Shown: piece after piece, positions 1 through 5,915 of the stretch
Layout: every line of letters starts with the position of its first letter
How positions within the stretch are numbered: position 1 is the stretch's first letter
Assembly: GCA_003164275.1 (NCBI GenBank)
Contig: PLSY01000013.1
Span: forward strand, 1-10,087
DNA: 10,087 bases
Direction of reading: 5' to 3'
Origin: Acidimicrobiaceae bacterium
GTDB taxonomy: Bacteria > Actinomycetota > Acidimicrobiia > Acidimicrobiales > RAAP-2
Translations under genes and position numbers: made by a program
Notes under the pieces: model-generated
The model's database searches: none
What the model was told of the DNA's origin: nothing
The model's input: only the letters and a program-made list of their open reading frames with translations

Positions 1-815
1 GCCACCGGAGCGATCCGTCCGGCGGCGAATGATCCGGTCACTGCGGCTCGGAGCCCGACCGTCCGGAGCTGGTCCAGAGCGCTGGCCGCTCCGGCCGGGG
101 CGAGATACCGCTGCGCTTTGTTGGCACGGAAGACGTCGTAAGTCTCGACCCACCTTCGGACGAGACGGCCGACGTCGACGGACTCAACCCGGCCACGTTC
201 AGATCGTTCCACGAGCGCCTCGTCATCCAGCGTGTCCAACAGGCGTGACACGTAGCCGGGCGCAAGGTCTGCGGCTGCGGCGAGCTCGCGCACCCCATAC
301 GGGGGGCGCGCGTCGACGAGGAGCCGGATGAGCCGGCCTGCCTTGGGGCCTTGAGCGCGCGCCTTACTTCGCTGGGGCGGGTTCGGGTCCTTCGGCGCGC
401 CCTGCGCCTGGAGGTACACGGTCGGGTTGTCCAAGCGGATCAGGGCGTTACCGGTGAGATCGAGGTAATTGAAGCCCTGGTCGCTGAGGAGCTCTTGGGT
501 TCGCTTGCTCAGCCAGGGCGCGACCACCAGGATGGGGATCTGGCCGGCGAGGGTCCGGAGCGTCCTTCCTACGCCGCCCAGGAGCCTGTCGACGTCGCGT
601 GGGCCGAAGACCCGCTTCACCTCGACGACCATGGTCGCGTAGGTGCCGTTCGGACCCTTCAGGTCGATGGCCGCGTCGACCCGGCCGTCCGGCGTGGCCT
701 GGAACTCGGCGCGGGAGGTGGGGCCGACCTCCCAGCTGGTGGGGAGTCGGTCGCGAAGCCAGGCAACGGTGGCTTCAGCCATCTCATTCTCCGTGAGCAT
801 GCCGTTTGCTGTCAT
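1..815 (-). CDS. AbiEi-like regulator: PD-(D/E)XK-like N-terminus plus winged HTH (partial, 3' end missing)
   Basis: The reading frame starts at an ATG (813-815) and stays open for 271 codons to the left edge, so the C-terminus is missing. Residues 46-67 show a restriction-nuclease-like core (D47/D51, then VVEVK with E65 and K67). About 100-130 includes NYLDLTGNA, a signature I associate with AbiEi-family and related actinobacterial wHTH proteins. Residues 155-222 look like a MarR-type winged helix (LIRLLVDARPPYGVRELA, then YVSRLLDTLDDEALVER). From about 255 a further domain begins (AVTGSFAAGRIAP). AbiEi proteins are antitoxins of type IV toxin-antitoxin systems that repress their own operon, but many relatives have no toxin partner. 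A toxin gene, if present, would lie beyond the left edge. A GTG at 822-824 is an alternative start. No good Shine-Dalgarno sequence is seen. The gene looks more GC-rich than those to its right. The family assignment is fair; the function is uncertain. Confidence 0.75.
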   Translation of the reverse strand, partial: MTANGMLTENEMAEATVAWLRDRLPTSWEVGPTSRAEFQATPDGRVDAAIDLKGPNGTYATMVVEVKRVFGPRDVDRLLGGVGRTLRTLAGQIPILVVAPWLSKRTQELLSDQGFNYLDLTGNALIRLDNPTVYLQAQGAPKDPNPPQRSKARAQGPKAGRLIRLLVDARPPYGVRELAAAADLAPGYVSRLLDTLDDEALVERSERGRVESVDVGRLVRRWVETYDVFRANKAQRYLAPAGAASALDQLRTVGLRAAVTGSFAAGRIAPV

Positions 816-877
816 GGTGAACACCGAGAATAGCACGATTGTTGCTGCTTAAGGCACTATTTGCTGACACGGCAAAC
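805..877. promoter_or_regulatory. Pair of 18-base imperfect direct repeats over the regulator start (candidate operator)
   Basis: Two copies, TTTGCTGTCATGGTGAAC (805-822) and TTTGCTGACACGGCAAAC (860-877), agree at 14 of 18 positions and start 55 bases apart. The first covers the start codon of the wHTH gene and the second lies upstream of it. The second copy is itself a partial palindrome (TTTGC, 7 bases, GCAAA). A possible minus-strand -10 box, TATTCT (827-832), lies between them. Autoregulation by the wHTH protein is an inference from this position. Confidence 0.35.
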
Positions 878-959
878 AGATTTGTCTAGGCAACAGCTCC
901 GGTCACCCTGGGGGAACGGTGGTGACTGGGTCCAGCTGGGAGCCCCCCCAAAGCCCGCC

Positions 960-1019
960 AGAGAACCGTGTGGACGACTCGATGTCGTCCGCCCGGTGGG
1001 TTCTCTCCGGCGAAGCCGG
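960..1019. other. Two adjacent hairpins, possible structured RNA or DNA element
   Basis: The first hairpin has an outer 8-base stem, AGAGAACC (960-967) with GGTTCTCT (999-1006), and an inner perfect 7-base stem, GGACGAC (972-978) with GTCGTCC (984-990), closing a TCGAT loop. The second follows at once: CCGGC (1007-1011) and GCCGG (1015-1019) around GAA. It contains GCGAAGC, known as an exceptionally stable DNA mini-hairpin. No T-tract follows on either strand, so a normal intrinsic terminator is unlikely. I do not recognise an RNA family. Confidence 0.45.
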
Positions 1020-1031
1020 TGGGCCCGGTCA

Positions 1032-1097
1032 TGAACCGCCCCGGGTTTCATAGAGAGGCCACATCAGAGGAGCCTCCAGGATTCCCGGGGCGGATCA
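1032..1097. mobile_element. Fused IS3/IS6110-like terminal inverted repeats with no transposase (MITE-like remnant)
   Basis: The segment begins TGAACCGCCCCGGG (1032-1045) and ends CCCGGGGCGGATCA (1084-1097). Read inward from each end, the first 24 bases agree at 19 positions. The first 13 bases of the left end match the IS6110 terminal repeat as I recall it, and the right end continues inward with GGAGGCTCC and CTCTGAT, which also resemble the IS6110 right end. Only about 38 bases lie between the 14-base arms, so there is no room for a transposase. No flanking target-site duplication is visible (TCA on the left, TGG on the right). It is either an internally deleted IS or a mini-element; the pair of ends could also form a long hairpin. 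Confidence 0.6.
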
Positions 1098-1135
1098 TGG
1101 AGATAGAGGGCTTGCTTCTGGATGGTGAAGGCTAG

Positions 1136-2056
1136 CTACACCGTCGGGGAAGACGCACTAAAAGCCGACAAGAAGACTTTCGTCGCTCCAACGAATCGCT
1201 GAGCCGCGTGGGTCCAAGCATCGCTGGACCAGCCAAAGACGAAGCGGTGCTCTTCGATGAGTGTTCGAAAGCCATGGCCGACAATCAGGGCCTGGAAGCC
1301 AACGGTCCTCGATGAGGTGAAGATTGGCAGGGTATTCGGCCCGAGCGGCGACGCTGGAGCATTGGTCGCATCGACGCTCTCAAGGAGGGCGTAGTTGGCC
1401 GCATGCGAGACGCCGGACCACAGCCACCATGCCGTGGCGCCCAAATGTTGAAGGCCCTGCGCATCAGTTCCATTCGAGAGAAGTGCCTTAATCAGGGCGC
1501 CAGAACCTGGCAGCTCCTGCTCTCCGACGACGATCCTCTTCTCGTTGGCGATGACCGCCCATCCGCGATTTGCTGACTGTTGGCGGATCTGAGCCATGTT
1601 GGCCGCTCCCTGTGGCTTGAATTCGGGTATCGGACTGCGCTTCAGTTCCCGACTGTTGCGCAACCGGATTGCCTGGTAGCGCTGGACTCGCATAGTTGGC
1701 CCGATGCCACGTGCACCTGCCCAGTAGCTGAGGGCGGCAGCTTCAAGTGAGGCCCGGGCGACGGGAAGGTGAGCGTAGACGGGCACCGGTTGACCCCGGA
1801 ACATGGCGGCAAACTGCCGGACATAGTCGGTGGCCGCAAACCGCAATATCGAAGCGTTGGTGTGGGCCGCGTGGACGGGTTCCTCGAAGTCATCTCCCGC
1901 AATCGATGCTTCCTTGGACATCTCTGCCATGGCTGGTGAATCTGCCATTGCGACCCCAGATCCAGCCAAACTCTCGGCGCCGTCGGCCATGCCTTCGAGA
2001 ACGTCCATGAGAGGCTTGAGGATTGGAACGATGTCGCCGTAGGTTGCCTCGATCAC
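1136..2056 (-). CDS. Helical hypothetical protein, HEPN/DUF5677-like appearance
   Basis: A protein of 306 residues with a GTG start that overlaps the stop of the PIN gene by 4 bases (GTGA, 2053-2056), so the two are probably translationally coupled. Residues 1-60 are Ala/Met/Asp/Glu-rich. Residues 72-140 look all-helical, with ARASLEAAALSYW (100-112) and the basic MRVQRYQAIRLRN (122-134). Residues 207-226 (ATAWWLWSGVSHAANYALLE) contain a W-x2-S-x3-H pattern. These two signatures resemble a broad actinobacterial group of uncharacterised proteins related to DUF5677/AbiV-like HEPN folds. A possible R-x5-H occurs at 264-270 (RTLIEEH), reminiscent of the HEPN RNase motif, but the spacing and context make it weak. 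There is no signal peptide or clear membrane segment. Its place at the end of a GmrSD-PIN operon suggests a role in the same system, as effector, antitoxin or scaffold; the molecular function is unknown. Confidence 0.85.
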   Translation of the reverse strand: MIEATYGDIVPILKPLMDVLEGMADGAESLAGSGVAMADSPAMAEMSKEASIAGDDFEEPVHAAHTNASILRFAATDYVRQFAAMFRGQPVPVYAHLPVARASLEAAALSYWAGARGIGPTMRVQRYQAIRLRNSRELKRSPIPEFKPQGAANMAQIRQQSANRGWAVIANEKRIVVGEQELPGSGALIKALLSNGTDAQGLQHLGATAWWLWSGVSHAANYALLESVDATNAPASPLGPNTLPIFTSSRTVGFQALIVGHGFRTLIEEHRFVFGWSSDAWTHAAQRFVGATKVFLSAFSASSPTV

Positions 2057-2892
2057 GCGTTGCCCGATTCTGGAGTTGGCTTGATTCGTAGATACGTCTC
2101 CGGCATGGCGATCACGCGTATCCCCTGGTTCATTGCACGCAGAGACAGTCCAGTGTCGTCAGTGATGAGCACCACCAGTGCCACGCCCTGGCCATCCGAT
2201 TGCAGCTCCCGGCAAGTGTCGAGAATCTCCTGATCGGCATCCATCGTCCGACGCCGGGGTCCGTCCTCGACTGGTACTTCGATCGTGACTCCCTCTCGAA
2301 TCCATACGGGACCACCGCTGGTCGGGGCGAGCTGGGTCCGCAGTTGGCTGAGGAGGCGCCGAGCACGGTCCGCCAGGTTGTCCCGGGCCGTGTACTTCTT
2401 CACATCGAGTTCCTCGATGACGCGAAGGGGAAGAACAAGGCGCACCTGGGGGGATCCGACGATCTCGGGCCAGGGAATCTGGTTGGGCGGCTGAAAGTGC
2501 ATCAATACGTGAGTGTCGAGCACCGTGAGCTGGCCGGGAGCCGTCTCCAAACGATCGGCCAACTTCTTCATTCGATCGACCAGCTCGTCAAGCCATTCGG
2601 CCTGGTGGTTGGCCTCATTGTTGATCAGCTCTATTGCTCGAGGGCTCTCCTGCGCCAGGTCTCGGATTCGCCAGAACCGCTCGCTGTAGAGGTGCTCCCA
2701 CGTTGCAGGGTCGGTGAATATGTTTCGGAGGTAAATGTCGGCGGTGCCGACCCACCCGAGGAATCCGTTCTGGTGAATTGACAAGGACTGCCCGGCGGAA
2801 CCGCCAGCCAGATTTCGACCTTGGGTGGCCGACTGACGCAGCTGCTGCTGGGCGTCGGCCAGCTGGGTTCCATCTCGAAGTTGAGGGATCAC
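2053..2892 (-). CDS. PIN-domain nuclease with long helical N-terminal extension
   Basis: A protein of 279 residues. Residues 122-267 form a PIN domain (metal-dependent RNase fold): LTVLDTHVLMHF with D126, PLRVIEELDVKK with E160/E161 and D163, DADQEIL with D218/D220, and VLITDDTGL with D245/D246. All four acidic positions seem intact, so activity is plausible. The VIEELDVKK stretch resembles PIN domains of the PhoH2/PIN_4 kind more than short VapC toxins. Residues 1-120 are not PIN: a Gln-rich start, then helices with Trp/Tyr (GWVGTADIYLRNIF, ERFWRIRDLA) and a charged helix (LDELVDRMKKLADRLE), perhaps for sensing or partner binding. The start is GTG (2890-2892) with no Shine-Dalgarno sequence but a TAGGGT box 7 bases upstream, which would suit a leaderless transcript. 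The GmrSD-like gene lies 98 bases upstream and the helical-protein gene overlaps downstream. It could be an RNase toxin or effector. Confidence 0.88.
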   Translation of the reverse strand: MIPQLRDGTQLADAQQQLRQSATQGRNLAGGSAGQSLSIHQNGFLGWVGTADIYLRNIFTDPATWEHLYSERFWRIRDLAQESPRAIELINNEANHQAEWLDELVDRMKKLADRLETAPGQLTVLDTHVLMHFQPPNQIPWPEIVGSPQVRLVLPLRVIEELDVKKYTARDNLADRARRLLSQLRTQLAPTSGGPVWIREGVTIEVPVEDGPRRRTMDADQEILDTCRELQSDGQGVALVVLITDDTGLSLRAMNQGIRVIAMPETYLRIKPTPESGNA

Positions 2893-2899
2893 GTCAGTG

Positions 2900-2905
2900 A
2901 CCCTA
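2900..2905 (-). promoter_or_regulatory. Candidate -10 box for a leaderless PIN-gene transcript
   Basis: TAGGGT on the minus strand ends 7 bases before the GTG start, the spacing expected if transcription starts on the start codon. No clear -35 is seen, which is common in actinobacterial leaderless promoters. It would give the PIN and helical-protein genes expression independent of the GmrSD-like gene. Confidence 0.35.
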
Positions 2906-2990
2906 TGGCGAGGGTGTTACAACGGATCGCTCAAGCGGGCTTGGACGTCGGCCAATGCGACAGAGACATACCTTCAACCTGGTGGTCGCT

Positions 2991-4802
2991 CTACGGACGG
3001 GGCCAGACTCGGCAAGCGACCGCTGCGAGGTCCGCGGACCTTTGAGCAATAGACGCCTCGTCCCATTGTTCGGCGACCTTCAGCGGGGCGGATAGGCGCA
3101 GTACCCCGTAGTCCTCGATGCCCTTGCGCTTGTCGATCCACGGGCCGTTCGAGATGCCACTGTTGAGCGACCGAGTTAGCAAGGTGAGATTCCCGATCGT
3201 GTGAACCATGAGGTTGCGCGCCTCGGCTTCAACTTCGTGCGCGTCGTCAGGACCTGGAAGTAGCCAGTGTTCTCGCCAGCCCTGTGGCAAGACGTGTTCG
3301 ATGGTCAGCCTGCCGCGAACCACCGGCTCCTCGGTCTTGGTGCCCCGGAGCTCGTCTTCGAGAGCTTCGAGGACCATGCGGAGGCGTCCCCGGGTGAGCA
3401 GTCGATAGAGCGGCAGCTCGACGAATGCCGCCCGGACCGCCTCGTCGGTCGGCCACACCCGGCTCTCGGCTGTCTGTCCCAGGAGGAACTCTTGTACCGC
3501 TGATCCCCTCGTTGCCGCATCAGACTGGCCAAGCTGATTGAGCAACTCGACGTAGAGGCTGTTGTAGTCCTTCGTCGTCATCCGGCAGACCATGCGACGC
3601 ACCAGCCACGACTCCAGCGCCGCAAGACCGATCTCCGCTTGTTCCGCTGGGACCGGATCGGCGGGGTCGTGGAGCCAGAGCATGACGGGCCCAAGCGAGT
3701 CCGCCTGCATGATCCGCTGGCGGTAGACGAAGGTGCCCAGAGCGCCGTGAGGGTCCTGGTGGTCGAAGGCGTCCCATGCTGCACCGGTGCGGGCAAGATC
3801 GATGAGGAGCGCTGTTGCGTCCTCTTCCTTGTCTCGTGCGTAGGTGCGGAACTGGGAGAAGATGTCGGTGGACGAGACGTCACGCAGGGTGCGGAGTACC
3901 AGCCAGTGCTGCAAGAAGAGATCGACACGAGGGCGGTACAGGCGCCCCTGGGCAACCTTTCGCCTCCAGGGCGTGGTGTCGAAGGGCTCCCAGTGGGCCG
4001 CATAGAGCGGCTCACTTGCCTGTCCCGTCGCCTCGATCTCTTGGAAGAGCAGGTTCTTGACCAGGTCCGATGCCTGCAGGGGTGTCCCGCGATCGTTGAG
4101 GGTCTCGAAGATCACCTGAGCGTTGTCTGACTCGTCCAGGGTGATCTCGACGACGAGCAGCAGCTCCCGTAGGGCAGTGGCCAGCGAGTCAAGTCGTCGG
4201 CACCTCTTGTCGGTATCTCCTATCTCATCTGCCCAACCGTGGATCTCCTTGTGGAAGTAGCGATGGGCTGAGGCAATGCGGGCTTCGGACTCGTCGAAGT
4301 CCTTGTAGTCGATGGGCGACGACGATCCCATGACAGCGCGGTAGATGGGCCTGTCCAGGTTGGTCGGCCAGACCTTGAACTGATCGTCTGCGACGGAGCG
4401 ATACTTCTCCTCATTGGTGACAAGACCGTCGAGGATGGCCGCGGCCTGAGTCATCTCGTTCGTCTCGAGGACCGAGCGGGCGGCGTCGATGAGGACCTGA
4501 AGGGTCGTCAGGCGCTGCTGGCCATCGATGACCCCTCGTTCTGGGATGTACTTGGAGCTGGCCGTCACTGACTGGACGACGATGGCGCCGAGGAAGTGGG
4601 TGGTCGCACCCGAGAGGGCCTTCTCCGGCTTGGCGCCTGCGGCCACGAGAGCGTCGAAGCTCTCGGCAACCCTCCGCACGTCCTCCCACAGGGGCGCCCA
4701 CTGCTTGCTCTCTTCCCAGACGTACGGACGCTGGAAAAGGGGCACGACGTAGCGGACCGGCTTGTCAAAGAGATTGAGTGGAGTGACTGTTTCCGCCTTC
4801 AT
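2991..4802 (-). CDS. GmrSD-family type IV restriction-like protein (DUF262 + DUF1524)
   Basis: A single-chain protein of 603 residues with both halves of the GmrSD family. The N-terminal DUF262 domain shows VVPLFQRPYVWEE (19-31), VIDGQQRLTTLQ (91-102) and FETLNDRGTPLQASDLVKNL (232-251), the motifs tied to nucleotide binding and hydrolysis. The C-terminal DUF1524 domain shows an HNH-like nuclease core: IEHVLPQ (501-507, H503), HTIGNLTLL (534-542) and SLNSGISNGPWIDKRK (545-560). Characterised relatives cut phage DNA with modified bases (GmrSD, BrxU) or act with phosphorothioate marking (SspE); which substrate applies here cannot be read from sequence. The start is well supported by AGGAAGG 6 bases upstream of the ATG. 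The middle region (about 280-480) is helical and diverse, as usual in the family. It is first in a minus-strand unit with the PIN and helical proteins and divergent from the NERD gene. All key motifs appear intact. Confidence 0.93.
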   Translation of the reverse strand: MKAETVTPLNLFDKPVRYVVPLFQRPYVWEESKQWAPLWEDVRRVAESFDALVAAGAKPEKALSGATTHFLGAIVVQSVTASSKYIPERGVIDGQQRLTTLQVLIDAARSVLETNEMTQAAAILDGLVTNEEKYRSVADDQFKVWPTNLDRPIYRAVMGSSSPIDYKDFDESEARIASAHRYFHKEIHGWADEIGDTDKRCRRLDSLATALRELLLVVEITLDESDNAQVIFETLNDRGTPLQASDLVKNLLFQEIEATGQASEPLYAAHWEPFDTTPWRRKVAQGRLYRPRVDLFLQHWLVLRTLRDVSSTDIFSQFRTYARDKEEDATALLIDLARTGAAWDAFDHQDPHGALGTFVYRQRIMQADSLGPVMLWLHDPADPVPAEQAEIGLAALESWLVRRMVCRMTTKDYNSLYVELLNQLGQSDAATRGSAVQEFLLGQTAESRVWPTDEAVRAAFVELPLYRLLTRGRLRMVLEALEDELRGTKTEEPVVRGRLTIEHVLPQGWREHWLLPGPDDAHEVEAEARNLMVHTIGNLTLLTRSLNSGISNGPWIDKRKGIEDYGVLRLSAPLKVAEQWDEASIAQRSADLAAVACRVWPRP

Positions 4803-4839
4803 GAAGCACCTTCCTGGGAACTGGTCGCCGGAGCGTCTT

Positions 4840-4877
4840 TAGCATTCTCAATGGACTGCCGATGCTACTGGTCGTGA
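4840..4877 (+). promoter_or_regulatory. Candidate NERD-gene promoter with 8-codon Cys-containing leader ORF
   Basis: A TAGCAT box (4840-4845) lies 5 bases before an ATG at 4851 that encodes MDCRCYWS and stops at TGA 4875-4877. That stop overlaps by GTGA a GTG (4874-4876) in frame with the NERD protein. This suits a leaderless short upstream ORF coupled to translation of the main gene, but it may be chance. No clear -35 is seen. Confidence 0.22.
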
Positions 4878-5674
4878 AGAATCGCCCCGGAGAACTGGCC
4901 CGGCAGGAACTACGGCAAGACTGGAAGCGAACTGCCCGCCAGAACCTGTCGACGCTCTTGGTGGCCGGGGGCGTGAGCATCGCGTATGTGGTGTTCCTCT
5001 TCCTCATGCCTATGCCCCTTTGGATGCGGACCTTCATGCTGGGGATATTCGTAACCGCGATGTTGTGTGCATTGGCGTGGGTTCTCCACCTCTCGACGGG
5101 CGCCCACAATCGCTACCTCGGCAAGATCGGCGAGGAGATGACGGCGGAGGCGGTCCTGAACCGAAGGCGTCGCTGGAATGGCTGGCGGCTGGTCAACGGC
5201 CTCTACTTTCGTGGCCACGGCGATGTCGACCACGTGCTCGTCGGGCCCGGCGGGATCTTCGCTCTTGAATCGAAGTGGACTTTCGTACCCTGGCAGGTTG
5301 GCCAGGGCGGGATCATTGGACCAGAGGAGCGTGACCCGCTGCTCCAGGCCTGCGATGGTGCGCACAAGATCGAGGGGTTGCTTCGCTATGGCCCCGAGCG
5401 CTTCGATGTGGTCGTCCATCCGGTCGTCGTGCTGTGGGGGCCAGGTGCGCCAAGCCTCACCGAGGGCTGGGTCGAGGTCGATGGTGTGTTGGTCGCCGAG
5501 GGGCGTCGCCAGAGGAAGTGGCTGCGTCAACTCAACCGCTCGGATCAGAAGCAGCCCTTAGTGGAGTCCGTCACGCGGACGTTGGAGGCGCAGCTCGTCC
5601 GTCAAGTGGATCGACCAAGGGTCACGGCTACACCGCAGGTTCGGCGGCACGACTCCGAAGCTCCCGTGCGTTGA
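4862..5674 (+). CDS. Membrane-anchored NERD-domain (nuclease-related) protein
   Basis: A protein of 270 residues. Residues 31-49 and 53-76 are strongly hydrophobic and form two likely membrane helices, after a short basic N-terminal tail. The NERD domain follows at 84-200: YLGKIGEEMTAE (G90, E91), WRLVNGLYF, DVDHVLVGPGGIFALESKW (D121/D123, E136, K138) and later VHPVVVLWG (186-193). The D...ExK arrangement is that of the PD-(D/E)XK nuclease superfamily and looks intact. The C-terminal tail (220-270) is polar and basic. NERD proteins are often encoded near DNA-processing or defence genes; their substrates are mostly unknown. The start could be ATG 4862 or GTG 4874, and neither has a clear Shine-Dalgarno sequence. 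The gene is divergent from the GmrSD-like gene across 59 bases and precedes the type IIG gene by 241 bases on the same strand, so co-expression is possible but not shown. Confidence 0.87.
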   Translation: MLLVVKNRPGELARQELRQDWKRTARQNLSTLLVAGGVSIAYVVFLFLMPMPLWMRTFMLGIFVTAMLCALAWVLHLSTGAHNRYLGKIGEEMTAEAVLNRRRRWNGWRLVNGLYFRGHGDVDHVLVGPGGIFALESKWTFVPWQVGQGGIIGPEERDPLLQACDGAHKIEGLLRYGPERFDVVVHPVVVLWGPGAPSLTEGWVEVDGVLVAEGRRQRKWLRQLNRSDQKQPLVESVTRTLEAQLVRQVDRPRVTATPQVRRHDSEAPVR

Positions 5675-5915
5675 CGCTTCAAACGCGTTGAACATCGCAG
5701 GCGTGACCGTTCCAGCTAGGAGTGCAGGCTGCGGTTCCCGCCAACCGTTGCTGTCACTTCCCGGTCGTCATTCTGTTGCCGCCAGGCGACCTGCACTCGG
5801 AGCAGCCCGCCCCGATCTCGCCTTGGGCGGCAGAAGCGCTGCCCGGCGCCAATGACGTGCTGGCTCGGAGGGTCCATCGATCCATCCCGTCGCACGCTTC
5901 CGTAGGCTGCCTCAT
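5675..5915. other. Intergenic region between NERD and type IIG genes
   Basis: A gap of 241 bases without a convincing gene. It holds a perfect 9-base inverted repeat, GAGTGCAGG (5720-5728) and CCTGCACTC (5790-5798), a small hairpin inside it (CGGTT at 5732-5736 with AACCG at 5743-5747), and an AACGCGTT palindrome just after the NERD stop. The promoter of the type IIG gene probably lies at the right end. No terminator with a T-tract is seen. Confidence 0.5.
5903..5908 (+). promoter_or_regulatory. Candidate -10 box for a leaderless type IIG transcript
   Basis: TAGGCT lies 7 bases upstream of the ATG at 5916, the spacing expected for a transcript that begins at the start codon. The gene lacks a clear Shine-Dalgarno sequence, which agrees with this. 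No clear -35 is visible. Confidence 0.35.

Larger units (their letters stand above)
816..1135. other. Gene-free, structure-rich intergenic region
   Basis: About 320 bases lie between the end of the helical-protein gene and the start of the wHTH regulator, and I see no convincing gene. From left to right it holds the promoter-proximal repeat of the regulator, a small inverted repeat (GTCACC at 902-907 with GGTGAC at 921-926), a CCAGCTGG palindrome near 932-939 within a G/C-rich run, two adjacent hairpins (960-1019), and a 66-base pair of insertion-sequence ends (1032-1097). The short minus-strand frame at 857-1051 looks accidental because it runs through the hairpins and the IS end. The region may be the left junction of the defence island. 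Confidence 0.6.

Noticed and set aside
351..833. Plus-strand frame of 160 codons opposite the AbiEi-like gene
   Set aside because: It is antisense to a protein with recognisable wHTH and NYLDLTGNA motifs and has no recognisable domain itself.
857..1051. Minus-strand frame of 64 codons in the left gap
   Set aside because: It runs through the hairpins and into the IS-like end, is rich in Pro/Arg/Ser without domain features, and has no ribosome binding site; probably chance in GC-rich DNA.
1032..1097. Reading the long inverted repeat as a rho-independent terminator for the operon ending at 1136
   Set aside because: The arms are far apart, there is no T-tract, and the ends match IS3-type terminal repeats better.
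2200..2781. Plus-strand frame of 193 codons opposite the PIN gene
   Set aside because: The opposite strand encodes a clear PIN domain with all acidic positions, and this frame shows no motif; a shadow.
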